A DNA stretch of 64,000 bases from positions 143,968,376-144,032,375 of the forward strand of contig NC_133772.1 in the NCBI RefSeq assembly GCF_003597395.2, read 5' to 3'. Of the stretch, positions 1 through 12,252 are shown in pieces (positions within the stretch are counted from its first letter, which is position 1; every line of letters starts with the position of its first letter). Position numbers and translations under genes: made by a program. This DNA comes from Chelonoidis abingdonii. Lineage: Eukaryota > Chordata > Testudines > Testudinidae. The notes under the pieces were generated by a model. It was not told the DNA's origin. It searched no databases and worked only from the letters and a program-made list of their open reading frames with translations.

Positions 1-1689
1 TCCCTCATACTTCCACACAGGAAGCAGCCATGTTTCAAATATACAATATTTGGTGGAAGTCATCCCTAGGAAATGTACCAAACTGGCTGCAAAAGGAAAG
101 AGAGAGGGCAATGGATAAAGCTACTGACAGTGCCAGCTGGTGCAGAACGGGGGACTCATGGTTTTGCTCTATCCTGCCCCCTGGACAGTGCTGGTATTTG
201 CATGGGTGTAATGCCTAGCCAAGAGGATATAGGATTTATCACTATAGGTGTTTCCCCCTCACCTTAAGAGACAGAGGCTTGTTGGTTAAATCTGAAGGCC
301 GTGGGTTCTGCTCTCACTTCCCTGCAAGTGATTTACAATACAATAGTGTCTGTTATATGCAGCACATGGATTCAGTGGGCCTCATTCTACTGTGTTAATC
401 CAGACATACCAAGTGTGTAGATAGTATAGCCCCTGTAGATCCTACTGAGCTCAAAAGGAGCTGGGTGGTTGCTTCTCACCTGAGACCAGTTCCAAATAGG
501 TTCCTAAATATCGATCTAGGCTTTTAACTTTAGGCAAGTAGGTCAGATTAGTTTGGCCTTTCTTTATACTGCTTCTTTCCAGCTAAGGTATATCACAAAA
601 GTGCACTGAAAAGTTCCTTCCCCTCTCATTCTGTCAAACCAACAATATATTTTTATTCCCCTCTAGTCAAAGAAAGAATTTTAACACTATCTATCATAAG
701 GAAAAGTAATCAGCCTGAGAACCCAGAGCAGCCTGAATTCAGAAGTGAGATACTCACAGATCTGTCAACAAAGTTCAGATAACAACAAATAATCTTCAAA
801 CATCAACAAATATTTCCCTACCACGAGTCTGCTGTCTGCTTGTCAGGCTGAGGAACCATCAAAGCTGGGTGCCAATCCGTTTGGAGCAGGACTTAGCGCA
901 CATGCCGAAGTAGTCTAGAAAGGGATTTTATATATGAAAAAAACCCAACCTGCCTGCTGAAATCATGCCTGCAGCTGAGTTTTACAGATAACAGAATCTG
1001 ACTGCAACGTAGGAGTCTAACAGTCATTAAAATCAAGAGAAGTCAAGTAAAAAACATCCAGCAGATGTGTAGGGAAATTATGGCATAGAAACACATCCTT
1101 CAGAGGAAGACGACAGATTCTGCCATTGGAGATAAAAATGCAGATATATAAGTTTTGAGATTTGAAAAAAAAATACTGATCTCGAGAACGAACACAAACT
1201 CCCTCCCTTTCCTAGCAAAGGGTCAAACATAAACAGAGGAACCTCAGGGAAACAATTGTTTCACTGGTTTTGTGAAATATTAGTAGCACGTCTTTACATT
1301 GGTGATAGCCTCCATTCCATAAATATAACATACATTTTATCACTCATTTTTCAGCACCCCAGTTAAGCTATTGTTTCAGAAAACACCTGCCCACAGGGGA
1401 TTTTCCAGTGCACACACCATTACAAAGTCCATTTTTTCAAAAGACTGCTAAAGCAATTATTAGCGAGTATCTTCTTCCATTGGGTCCGACGCAGTTATAT
1501 GCTAGGTGCTTATGTGCTCTGGGAGCTCCTTTCTTTCCCTTGAAGTTGGAGAATGGAATGTGTTTCCCTTAAGCAATTTAGAAATAAATGAAACATTTTC
1601 ATTTCAGAAGAATTAGAAAGCTAAGAGGCGATTTGAATTGTTATAAATACCTACACAGGGAACAAATATTTAATAATGGGCTCCTTAAT
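1..1689. other. Unique AT-rich sequence, no gene seen
   Basis: No convincing coding frame or repeat. Around 255-330 a GTGGGTTCTGCTCTC-like stretch vaguely resembles a tRNA B box, but there is no matching A box and I do not call a SINE. Confidence 0.5.
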
Positions 1690-1978
1690 CTGGCAGAAAA
1701 AAGTGTAACATGATCCAATGGCTGGAAGCTGAAGTTAGACACATTTAGACTGGAAATGAGGGGCACATTTTCAACAATTAGGGTAATTAACCAGTGGAAC
1801 AATTTACTAAGGTGGTGGTGGATTCTCCATCACTGGCCATTTTTAAATCCAGATTGGATGTTTTTCTAAAAGCTCTGCTCTAGGAATACTTTTGGGGAAA
1901 TGCTCTGGCCTGTGTAAAGCAGGAGATCAGACTAGATGATCCCAGTGGCCCCATCTGGCCTTAGAGTCTATGAATATC
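1690..1978 (+). mobile_element. CR1 LINE 3' end, 5'-truncated
   Basis: The segment has the standard CR1 tail: the stretch with AACAATTAGGGTAATTAACC, then a run of 'TGG..GGTGGATTCTCCATCACTGGCC', then 'GAGATCAGACTAGATGATC', ending in TCTATGAATAT-type terminal repeats. CR1 elements are target-primed retrotransposons usually found as short 3' pieces. The copy lies in sense orientation and lacks everything upstream of the last roughly 290 bases. Family assignment rests on recognition of the tail motifs. Confidence 0.88.
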
Positions 1979-3629
1979 TGAAATTTGCAATGGAAATTTT
2001 CAAGTTTTTGGATGAAAACTGAATTTTTCTCCAGTTTTAGATTTTCAAACAAACAAACAAAAAAATGATTTTCAATGCTTCACAAAAGAACATAAAAATT
2101 TCAAAAGAAATAAAGATTTTCTTTAAAATAAAAGACCGTGTTTCATGGATTGTTGTTGACTAATTTTACTTAGAGCATCAGTCCCCTGGCTTCCATCTAG
2201 CAATGCAGGTGGGAACAGTGATAATGGAATAAGAGAAAGAAGCAGCACAAAGACATTTTGCTCAGTGATTGTGCACAGTAATAATTGGCACAGGCGGTAT
2301 CATCTTTCCCAAACTGACACTTCTGATAGCATATACATTGATCCTGGCTCAAACAGCACTGTGTCATGCAAAGCCTCTTCCCCAGAGTGAATGTTGTCCA
2401 CTTCAAGAGTTCCTCGCTATTTGATCATAGTTTGCTTTGCCACCAAATGTTCCCCTTTAGCCGCAACCCAGTCTACTAGGGATACATGTACTCAAGCTCC
2501 TACAGTGATGGAGGCCAGGAAACCCTAATTGTGATGGAGGTCTTAGAAAACCCTAAGATGAAGACAAGCTCTACTGCACCTAAGCCTATTCTTCTGTCTG
2601 GCTGAACCTAATTGACAGAGTTTGCCCTTTCCTCATCTCCACTGCCCTTCAGCCGTTCCAGGCAATCTCCTATCCGAGGGAAAGTTTTGGAGTGAAATCA
2701 GGGAGTTTTGCAGTTGACTTCTGTGGAGCCTGGATTTCACCTTCAACAAGCTGTTCTGAGGAGTCTCTCTTCAGGGATTTTACCAGTGCTGGTCTATACT
2801 TCAGACTTGCACATCCTACAATCCATGTCAAAAAGTGAATTCTCCATTTGAAATAGGAGGGAGGTTCCCACTTCAGCCGAGATATCAGCGTCAGAGGTAG
2901 GTTACTGTACTGAGATGTACCCTCACCTCACGAGCGCTCCCTGTTTCAGTGTCTGTGGACCTGCACTTTCTCTCCCTGTAGCCCTCCTTGGCCTTAGGTC
3001 CTTAATTAGTCCCATAGTCCATCAATGGTCTCAGCCCTGGTATTGAGCCGCACTCTAGGGCTTTCCCCTGGAGGCAATGTTCTTGCCCTCCTGAGTGTTT
3101 CAGGCCCCAGCTCTCCTGCTGGGCCACTAAGGAGTTCAGTTCTCCTTCTAGGGTGCCTCAAAGTCCAGACCACTTCCCCTAATGGCTAATGGGGAGTGGG
3201 AGGGACTCAGCCCCGCCCACTACTCTGGGCCCCAGCCCAGGGACCCTGTCAATAGTAGCCATCTGCCATGTCCCTTTATCTAAGCTGTGCCACTGCTCTG
3301 ATTCCTTGTGCCACTTCCCTGAGGCCCTCCACCCTCTTCACCCTTACCTCAGGGCTTTGTCCTGATGGAGTCCCCACAACCAGCCCACAGCTCAACCAGA
3401 TCCACCCGGGTTCTGCTAGCACCGCTCTATCCAGGGTACTGTAGCTCCCGTAGCCAGCAACACACCATATACTCTTCTCCAACTTGGACCACCCTCTTCA
3501 GTGCCCTTTTCTGGGATAGGGCATGGCAGAGCCACAAGGCTGCCAGGAGGGGGCCTCAGAGGGTCTGGTACACCCCATCACAGTTACATATGATACTGTC
3601 CAATCTGGGTGACATTAAGGAAGACAATG
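1979..3629. other. Mostly unique sequence, GC-richer from about 2.9 kb
   Basis: No supported gene. A small tandem duplication at 2505-2557 is listed separately. The 2900-3560 block is richer in C and short CCAG/CCTC motifs and could be an old repeat, but I cannot assign it. Open frames across 3276-3664 on both strands lack recognisable domains. Confidence 0.4.
2505..2557. repeat. Two-unit tandem duplication, 26-27 bp
   Basis: Two adjacent units begin with GTGATGGAGG and end with ACCCTAA. They differ by a few substitutions and one base of length. Confidence 0.75.
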
Positions 3630-3845
3630 TCGGACAGTTCTTGGCTGGGAATCAAGAGATCTGAGTTCTATTCCCAGTTTTGCCACTAATGTCCTCTGTG
3701 ACCTTGGGCCCTTCACGTCACTGCTCTGTGCCTCAGTTTCCCCATCTGTAAGATGAGGATAGCGATACCAACTTTCCTGTGTAAAATGCTTTTAAATCCA
3801 CAGATGAAAAGCGTGATACAAGAGCTAAGTATTGTTATCAAATTC
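3630..3845 (+). mobile_element. MIR/CORE-type SINE
   Basis: The tRNA-derived head includes GAGTTCTATTCCCAG (B-box side). It is followed by GCCACTAATGTCCTCTGTGACC, then the hallmark GCCTCAGTTTCCCCATCTGT, and a tail with GATGAAAAGCG and GAGCTAAGTATTGTTAT. This is the typical order of a MIR element, an ancient tRNA-derived SINE with a LINE-like tail. The copy is near full length and in sense orientation. Confidence 0.85.
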
Positions 3846-5486
3846 ATCATTGCCTCATCTGAAAGTCCTTACCCAAATGCCTTGCCTGCTTCAGTGGAAG
3901 AGCTGCATTTGACAGAGGGAAAGCTCCATTACTATGTGTGATCTCCATTCCCTAGGCCATAAATACTAACTCGCTTCTAAACTTTAGATTCTGAAAACAC
4001 TGCCATTGCCACTTCAATCCACAGAACTCAGTTCTCTTCCACAGGCTCGACATGTTCACAGCATTTTGCGACTTACTCTCTACTTCTCCCACAGCCAAGA
4101 CCTTCGGTTCAAAAGCTCAAGCTCAACTTAAAAAAGCCCCAGAATTAGATATTTACAATACAGCCAACTGTACAATAAATACACTCCCTTCAAAATGCCA
4201 TTATCGATAGCTCTCTGACTGAGAGCACAAATGCAAAGTCACTAGCTGTTCGTGGCTAAGACATCCTGAAAGAGGATATTACAAGTAAAAACATGCATTG
4301 ATAACCTTTATGCATATTTTTGCAAGGATAGTTCAGACAGATATTACAAAGGAGAGCATCCTACAATCCAAAATCAGGAGAGCTTCCTTCTGCCTGGGCC
4401 AGAACTAACTGCAGAAACCTAGAGGTGGAAAAGCATTCTATGAGACAGCTGACGTTTTATTAACAGCTCTATTCAAACAAATGTGAGCGCATCCAAGCAA
4501 ACAAGGGAGACTCAAAGAGTTTTACATTAAGAATTCAGTTGAGTTGAGGGAAGGGGGGTTGTAAAGTAGCCAACATGGAAGGGAATATTGGTGACTTTAT
4601 TTAGAACGTGACTGAGAACTTCTGAACTCTGAGCCACATGTAATTTGATAAAACTGGCCAAAATAACTAAACAAACAACAGCGGGCATGCTTTGGAATAA
4701 CAATTGCCTGGATGCAGAAGGGATAATATTAGCGCTTAGAACTGGCAGAGGAGTGGGAATATGAACATGTGCGGGGTCCACTGAAACTGTAAAACCGCTG
4801 GATGAAATCCTGACTCCACTGGCGTCAATGGCAAAGCTCAATGGGGCCAGGATTTCACCCGCTGTGATTTAGAGTATTGGTACAGCTAAAAGGAAGGGGG
4901 ATGAAGTTCAAGGAGAATTTTGCTCCACAAATATTGGCTGACCCCTGTCTTGCAGGCCTTGTTTCTGACTCTGTTCCCCAGACCATCTCTCTCCAGAGAT
5001 TTGTAATAGCCAGAAATCATCCTGCAGAGCTAGAGAAAAATGCTGAAATGTGCTACCACTGAACAAGGGGCTCCTGCTAACAAACATCCCTTTTTGGCCT
5101 GTGATACACCCCACAAATATGTATACAGGAGGCATCTACTTGCAGGGAGGGAGCCGATGGAACTCTTCCCTTGGTACACAATGGTCATGCTAATGGATGG
5201 GTGCCATAGGAGTTGGCCAACTAGCATGCTCTGTGCGCTGTCCTGCAAAGGAACTTGCTCTGAAACACGCCATGTGCACAGCTAGGATATCATAGCGCTC
5301 GGCCTGGGGGGTGGAGCCAGCACTATCCTCTCTCAGGAAGTTTTGGAAAATACCTCTGATTTGGGAACTGCCTCAGCCATTTCAAAGGCAAAACCTTTGC
5401 TCTTCAGAGGTGTATTCACAAGCTTCCAGTACACATCATCTCTCGCAGGGACTGTTCAGCAGCATGCAGGGAGGGAGTGAATCCTC
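3846..5486. other. Unique sequence with one small palindrome
   Basis: No gene or large repeat recognised apart from the hairpin at 4799-4860. Short overlapping open frames at 4877-5285 on both strands show no domain. Confidence 0.4.
4799..4860. repeat. Short palindrome, foldback MITE relic
   Basis: The left arm TGGATGAAATCCTGACTCCA pairs with the right arm ending GGGGCCAGGATTTCACCC. The centre carries the CGTCAATGGC/AAGCTCAATGG pair. The same kind of CCATTGA-centred hairpin recurs elsewhere in the window. Confidence 0.6.
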
Positions 5487-5489
5487 TCA

Positions 5490-6691
5490 GGCCAGGTCTA
5501 CACTGCGACTTTAAATTGGTTTAATGGCCAATATACCGATTTAACGCTGTACCCGTTCACACGACGTCGTCATTAATATCGAGTTAAACGGCTCCTTAAA
5601 TCGATTTCGGAACTCCTCCCAGACGAGAGGAGTAGCGCTAAATTCGATAGTGATAACTCGGATTAGGGTTCGTGTGGACGGAAATCGACATTATTGGCCT
5701 CCTAGAGGTATCCCACAGTGCACCACTGACCGCTCTGGTCCGCAATCCGAACTCGGATGTGGAGTGCCGGTAAGCAGGAAAAGCTCCGAGACCTTTAGAA
5801 TGACATTTCCTGCTTTCACATGTCCAGCTCTGATCAGCACGGGTGGCGATGCAGTTCAAATGCAAAAGTAGCTCCTGCATTGAACCTTACGGGAGATACT
5901 AGATCTGATCGCTGTATGGTGAGACAAATCTGTTTTATCAGAGCTCCGTTAAAGAACAGGAAATGCCAAAGCGTTTGAAAAATAAACTCCAGGATACACA
6001 GCGGTGCGTGACAACCGTAACGGGAAGCCAGAGACTCAAACGGATGCTCATGGAGGGAGGGAGGGGGTAATGAGGACTACAGCTACCAGTCTCCACAGCT
6101 GTCTCTGAAAACTATTTGCATTCTTGGCTGAGCGCCCAATGTCTGTAGCTTAATACACGGTGTCTTGCGTGGTTCACGGAACAGCTCGTCAGTCTCTTCC
6201 CCCCCCCCAGCACGTGAAAGAGAAGTAAAATAAATAATTCCTTGAGTACTGTAAATGTCACCCTCTGTGTACTGAATGCTGCTGGCAGAGAGTACGCGAG
6301 GTGTTGACAACGGTCAGGATACCGTTTGTGATCTCAGGGTCCATGATTGCTGTGCTATGGCGTTTGCTCAATGCACTCCGGGAAAAAGGCGCCAAAGGGT
6401 TGTCTGCTGCCTTCACAAAGGGAGGGGTGAGGCTGTACCCAGCACCACCCGGGGCAATGTTTTCTGCCCCATCAGGCACTGTGCTCTCAACCAGGAAGTG
6501 GGAACTATGGGATAGCTGAGGAACTGCTACCCACAGTGCACCGCTCCTGAAATCGATGGTAGCTTTGGACCATGGACGCAAACAATCAATTTCATGATCC
6601 CACTGTGGACGCGCTAAACCGATTTTATTAGATCTGTTTTGTAATATCGGTTTAAGCTAATTCGAAATAATTGTGCAGTGTAGACGTACCC
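5490..6691. mobile_element. 1.2-kb non-autonomous DNA transposon (TCTACAC ends, Harbinger-like)
   Basis: The left end GGCCAGGTCTACACTGC and the reverse complement of the right end, GGGTACGTCTACACTGC, are inverted repeats with 13 of 17 bases identical. TCA lies directly outside both ends (5487-5489 and 6692-6694), a 3-bp target duplication. A 3-bp duplication fits PIF/Harbinger-type transposases, though that superfamily prefers TWA, so the superfamily call is inference. The body is much richer in CpG than its surroundings, suggesting relatively recent insertion. No transposase frame is seen, so it would have been moved in trans. Confidence 0.82.
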
Positions 6692-6794
6692 TCAGAGACA
6701 GGGAAATCAACCTAACGCCCCTTCAGGAGGGTACTGTAATAGTATCAAGAGCCCAAAATTCCCATTCTCCATCAGAGAGCTGTGGGAGGAAGGC

Positions 6795-7005
6795 TGGTCT
6801 AGTGGGTGGAGCACTAGTCTGTGATTTAGGACACTGGGGCTTAATTCCTAGCTCAGCTGCTGACTCTGTGTACTACCTTGGGTCAGTTCACCCTCCGCAA
6901 AATGGGGATGCTGCCCTACGGGGATATTGAGAGGATAAAATCCAAAAATAATGGTGAGGTGCTTGGCTGCTGTAGTGATGAGGACCAGATAGATGTACTG
7001 AACCG
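6795..7005 (+). mobile_element. MIR/CORE-type SINE
   Basis: A tRNA-like head (CTAGTGGGTGGAGCACTAG, then GGGGCTTAATTCCTAGCTC at the B-box position) precedes a degraded core. The core includes CTGACTCTGTGTACTACCTTGGGTCAG and CCGCAAAATGGGGATG, and the tail follows. The order matches MIR. It is more diverged than the copy at 3.6 kb. Confidence 0.78.
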
Positions 7006-8004
7006 GTATGTTTGGGTCATCTGGTTTTCCTCTTTAAGAACTACAAGCATTTATTATATCCATCTTTATGTACAGAGTCAAACAGGGCCTGGTTAACACT
7101 GACAAGTTAACGCCAGTCCCAGGATGAGCTCAGGTAGCAACTGGCTAATGGGAAGGACATTTTTAAACATTCTGTTTTCCTTGCCAGCCGCAAGAAGATA
7201 AAGCAGCATTTGCTACTACATCAGCAGAACAACAGCAGGGTGTAATCAAATGGCTGTTCGCCACCGGTTCCAAGTGCTAGTGTCACTGGGTGGTGATGTT
7301 TGGTTTATGAAACTAGACTCCAATTGTGAACAGCATCATGGGATGCCATTACACACTTTGTAACTATCATGGGCAAGAGTTCAGATCAACAGCATGCAAG
7401 GATTTTGATTTCCAGCCGCAGGCCACTCTTTATAAACAACAAACAAAAACCACGGCAGCAAATTTTGGTCTTGTTTTGAGTTATAATCGGTTAGCATCAT
7501 AGAAGAGAAAAAGAACAAAACCAAAAACCAACCACAAAAACGTAACTGAATTGTGGTGCTGCTAATCCAAGCAAATCAAGCCATCTGTTCCATTCTATTA
7601 CTGTTACATCAAAAAATAACAGGCATTTCCAAAACCAAAAACCAATAAATCTCTAGATAAGTCCTTTATTTAGTTTCTCAGCATCGCTACTGCTCAGTGA
7701 ATGCACCAAATACCAGCATGCTTTTCAAACTGTGATCAGTGTGACTGTCTGGTGCCAACTTGTGAATGACACTGGGATGGGAGACAGAAAGTAACTCACA
7801 CAAAAGAGGCAATATTTGAATACAAATGATCAGAGACAGCTTCATTCATATATTTTAACAAAAGGTCTCACTCCCCTTGTATTTATTAGTTTCAAGTCTC
7901 TTTTCCACAAAGATTCCAAAACCCCAGGGATGAAATCAATGGGATTGAAGGGATGGGGGTTGCCATAGCCTTCAAAGAGGTTAGGGTTTCACTACATTGT
8001 TCAA
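7006..8004. other. Unique AT-rich sequence
   Basis: Nothing recognisable. A/C-rich low-complexity stretches occur near 7440-7570. Confidence 0.45.
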
Positions 8005-8350
8005 CGTCAATTGTAATAAACGTCTGTCTCAAATCTGGACTTAGAGTTCAACATCTGAGTGTTTATCTGAACCTCCCCCAAGCTCACTACCAGCTTGGAT
8101 GTTACTTCGCTGCCACCAGATAAGAATTAGGCTCTTATCAGCCTGGATTGCCCAAATACTCCTTGGGGGACCCCCGCTTACTTGGTAAGATGAGTCATTC
8201 TAGTATTTAGTGGATGAAGAGACCCGGTCCCAGCCCGGGTCTTCTAATCCCACCGTTCCCCCATTCTGGGTGACGGTTTGCTAGTACATTTGAAGGCAAA
8301 CAACGAAGGGAAATCCCCTTTCCCTGAGGTGTGCCTTCAATTGTAAAGTA
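8005..8350. repeat. Possible old interspersed repeat, family unassigned
   Basis: Pieces such as GTCTCAAATCTGGACTTAG, ACCAGCTTGGATGTTAC and GCTGCCACCA occur in an order I associate with a high-copy turtle LTR-type repeat. This is recollection of family style, not an alignment. Confidence 0.3.
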
Positions 8351-9574
8351 ATTAACTGAGCATTTTCACACCCTCCTGTGCACTCACGGTATAGAACCCC
8401 ACACCTCAGCCAGGTTTTGATTGGAACATAAAATGAAATGAAATCAAAAAAATATTTGCATTAAAGACTCATTACAGGCTCTGCTTTAATAAGAAATAGG
8501 TAAACATGATTTAAAGATAGCAAATTAACCAGTCCAGCATCAGTCAAACACTGTAAATACAACACAGCATATATAGCTATTTGCCTTGTGCTTTGTACTA
8601 CACTTTGTAGCGAAAATGTTAGAAAGAAATAGGAGTTAGCAGGAAAGCTGTTTCTCCATAGCTGGGAGAGAAAACAAGACCCAGACAAAAGCAAAAACTA
8701 CGAAGGTTCCACCCTTACTTTTATGAAAATCTGTTTTTCATGTAATTTGGTCTCTGGTCAGGTGTTTGAGTTCACTTTGTTAAACTTTACAAGTTTTAAA
8801 GAAATATAAACCTTACCTTACCCCCCCCATATCTACTTTGATGACACTGACATGAAACATCTCGGGGGCGATAAACTCAAACAAGGGGTTTACAAAACAT
8901 AAATGCTACTAGCATGAGGCAGAAGTGAAGATACTGGCAAGTATTTTAAAAGGAATAATGATTTTGGGTGCCACTTGAGATACTTTAAAATGGTTTGAGT
9001 TGAAGAAGGTGGTTTGTCAGCCTGACATCTGAATCGGCCACCCTTTAAAGAGTCTCAGGTGATTTTCCATCCAATTGAGGGCCTCTTTTTGAAAATGTTG
9101 GCCCTAGAATCCAACAAGCTACGGAGGCGTTTAGTGGGCAGCGGCTCATATATCCCAATCAGAATTTTGCCAGACTTGGACTGATCCTATCTTTTAAAAA
9201 GCCATAACTACAAAATGGACAGAAACCTGTACTGAACTTATCGTAATGACATTAATACCAGGCTTGATATACTTACACCCAGTGGTCTCAACGCAGTCCA
9301 ATTCAGCCAGTGTGGCCTGTGCTGACCTCCTTAGGCCATTCAGGTAGTATATATTGTTGATGGCGGCAAGCCAGACGGCTACAGTAAGACGGGAAACAGG
9401 TGTGTTAGCCCAGGGCATAACAAAATCCTAGTACATGGTACAAATGCAAGGTTGCTCCGAGGTTAATTCAAGCATGGGGCCAATTAAGATCTTTTATAGA
9501 AGGCAGTGGAGATAGCTACGTAATAGAACACCTGCAGCCATCAAGCGGGTATCAGGGACCTGGGTTTTAAAAGG
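8351..9574. other. Unique AT-rich sequence
   Basis: No gene, repeat or structured element recognised. A C-homopolymer run lies at 8820-8828. Confidence 0.45.
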
Positions 9575-10018
9575 AGCTCAATCAGTCAGGCAGAGAGGAG
9601 CCATGGAGATAGGGATGTGGTGAGAGGAGCTGGGAGAAGAGAGGCAAGGAGCTGAGAGTGAGATTGAGTGTATCTGTGAGAATGATTGAGGGAGGAACAA
9701 GCTTATCGACAAGAGGAAGGTCCTGTGGTGAGGATAAAGAAGGTGTTTGGAGGAGGCCATGGGGGAAGTAGCCCAGGGAGGTGTAGCTGTCATGCAGCTG
9801 TTACAATAGGCACTATAAACAGCTGCGATCCACAGAGCCCTGGGCTGGAACCTGGAGTAGAGAGCGGGCCCGGGTCCCCCTCAAACCTCCCAACTCCTGA
9901 TCAGACACAGGAGGAGCTGACCCAGACTGTGGGTTCCACCAGAGGGGAAGATCACTGAGGTGAGCAAATCCGCCAATAAGCGCAGGACCCGCCAAGGTAA
10001 AGGAGGAACTTTGTCACA
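9575..10018 (+). repeat. Possible LTR-type interspersed repeat
   Basis: The block is purine-rich at first (GAGAGGAGC-type repeats at 9590-9720). It then carries a more GC-rich part with GGAAGTAGCCCAGGGAG, GCCCTGGGCTGGAACC and GTGGGTTCCACC, and ends in TTTGTCACA. The composition break and the CA-ending boundary suggest a high-copy repeat. I cannot name the family or show a target duplication. Open frames across it on both strands are not convincing proteins. Confidence 0.4.
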
Positions 10019-10019
10019 A

Positions 10020-10105
10020 TATATATTGGGTGGATGCAGCCCACATAACACACAGAGCTGCACATGTGGCCCACAATGGTAAACAGATTGAGAACAATTG
10101 CTTTA
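10020..10105 (-). mobile_element. hAT-type MITE fragment
   Basis: Read on the minus strand, it begins with CAATTGTTCTCAATCTG, close to the CAGTGGTTCTCAA hAT-end style. It continues through CATTGTGGGCCACATGTG and GGGCTGCATCCACCCA. It is short, and no target duplication is visible. Confidence 0.45.
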
Positions 10106-12042
10106 CATGTGAAGACCCTGATCCAAAGCCCATTGAAGACAATGGAAATGTTTCAGTTGCTTGTCATAGATTTTGGATTAAGCCTGAAATGCAGATTTCC
10201 TGTGACTGTAATTAATGGTACCAGGTGCACTGTTACTCACTGATTTCCATTTTCCTTCTTTAACTAGCATCCCTGCAAACTATACCTGAGCTCTGAGAGT
10301 CAAGCTGGGTTCTTTCCTTCTCACCCATTCTCCTTAATACTGAAAGCTAAAGCCCTCAGCGCCTGCCCCACCAGTATAGCCCCATGATGTTCTATAGGTT
10401 AGCACAGGATGAACTGATTGGAATTTAGCAAACAATTCTCAGTGAGGCACAGACTGCAGTTCCAAGATTGACTGGGCACGTGCCAACAGCAGTAAAAAGG
10501 AGCGAAGAGGTATTTCTGTCACTAACACGAGCAGGTCTGGCTATGAACACACAGGGGACAGACCTGGCAAGTCAGATGGCACCCTTTTGACTGAGTCGCT
10601 TTGCTGAGTAGAAATGCGCTCTGAACATCCTTTTGTCTGTGAAAATGATGGTGACGGAGATGTGGGTTAGCAGAGCAAAGTGAGTCACGGGCAGGGACAG
10701 TTCTCTTTCTCCTCCTTTCAGATCCTGGTGTGTAGGTTTTATGAAGGTGATCACTAAACTCAGCGCTATGGCACTTGCCTTTGTGTGTACCTAGAGCTCA
10801 GCCGCACAAAGGATTCGATGAAGCCTTTAGTACATGAACATAAAAGGACATCTCCAGTTTTGTATCACTGTCTATCATATTAAAAACAGGCTTTTGCTGT
10901 GGTTTGGAACTGAAACAAAAAATGCCCCTATTTCTTTCCTCTGCAGTTTATAGACTGAAAGGTGTATCGAATGGGAACATAGCTCTGCAGCTGAAACATT
11001 TATTTTCCCCCAAACAATCTCCATACAGTGGAACTGACAATATTTTTCACTAACGCTTGAGAGCAAATCAAGGACAGACAAAAAAGACCCACAGTAGGTA
11101 GAATTTCAGGTTTTTTTCCCTCCAGTAAAAACAGCACTTTTAAATGTAAAATAACTACATTGCAAGCTCTTTGGTATACAAAGTATGTCTGGGAAGAAAC
11201 ATGTCATTATCATTTCAAACTAGAGTCAATGCAAAGCTCTGCGCCTGGGTTATTAAAAGATGTGATCAAAGGTTTATAAGCCCAACACTCAGTAGAAAAT
11301 GTTTTTATGGGAAAATAACTGCATAAAATAAGCTCAGTGGAGCAGTAAGTGCATAAAATAGTTAATATCAAGAGTCCTGTTAGTCTGCACATTGCTGGAA
11401 GATATATTTGTTAAAATACCGAGCCATGTTTTTAATGGCTGCACTCACAAAAACTGCAAGCTTCTGCAAAAACACGTTTCTGCATCATGCTGAGGTACCA
11501 GTTTCCATTTGCAAAAAATAATTTGAATATAAATAAGGGGGTTTCCTGGACAATCAGTCCCCACCCATAGTGCCATGGGCTTCTTGTGTCCTCAATTCAA
11601 AATCTAGCCGTTCATTTCACTGTAACTATACCAATACTGTGTAGAAGGGGTGTGACTGAAGGTATATGCGGAGATCAATCCAAAGGGTCTGGAATCCTTG
11701 TCGTTTTTTTAAACAGGAATGTTTATGCCCATTTATTCCATGGAACATACCACTCCCCTTGGCTTAGCAACAGGTAAAATATATGTGCAGCAGACTTCAG
11801 GAGTAAGCCAAGTACCTACGTACGTATCTGGTGGCGTTGCCCACTTGTTCAACAATTCAAAATCCAGTTCTCCAACCATATCCAATTCAGCTTCCGTGGA
11901 CATCTATGCAAATTAAATTTTTGGTAGGAATCTGTCTATTACAAACATCTGATGTGTGCAGCTAGAAACACTATTTCACAGATACCTTGACTACCGATTG
12001 GTTCCCGTCAGACTTTTAAGAGACTGGCGTGGAGTGATATGA
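10106..12042. other. Unique AT-rich sequence
   Basis: No gene or repeat recognised. Confidence 0.45.
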
Positions 12043-12094
12043 TATGGATACGAAGATATGGAATCTTTATGGATATGAAGATCTGGAATCTAAA
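12043..12094. repeat. Two-unit tandem duplication, 26 bp
   Basis: Two adjacent units of the form ATGGATAYGAAGATMTGGAATCT. Confidence 0.75.
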
Positions 12095-12171
12095 ATAATG
12101 ACTTTTGGTAGCCTTTTGCCATCATCGCTATAGCATTACCTGACAGATTTAGACATTTTACCCCCAGACAA

Positions 12172-12252
12172 TTTTCTAAATGTGGATAGATATGATTCTC
12201 TACTTTTCTAAATGTGGTTAGATATGACCCTCTAGTTTTGTAAATATGACTA
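12172..12252. repeat. Tandem repeat, 32 bp, about 2.5 units
   Basis: Units start at 12172, 12204 and 12236. Each opens with TTTTSTAAATRTG; the first two continue through TAGATATGA and end with TCTA plus C or G. The third is cut short after 17 bases. Confidence 0.8.
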
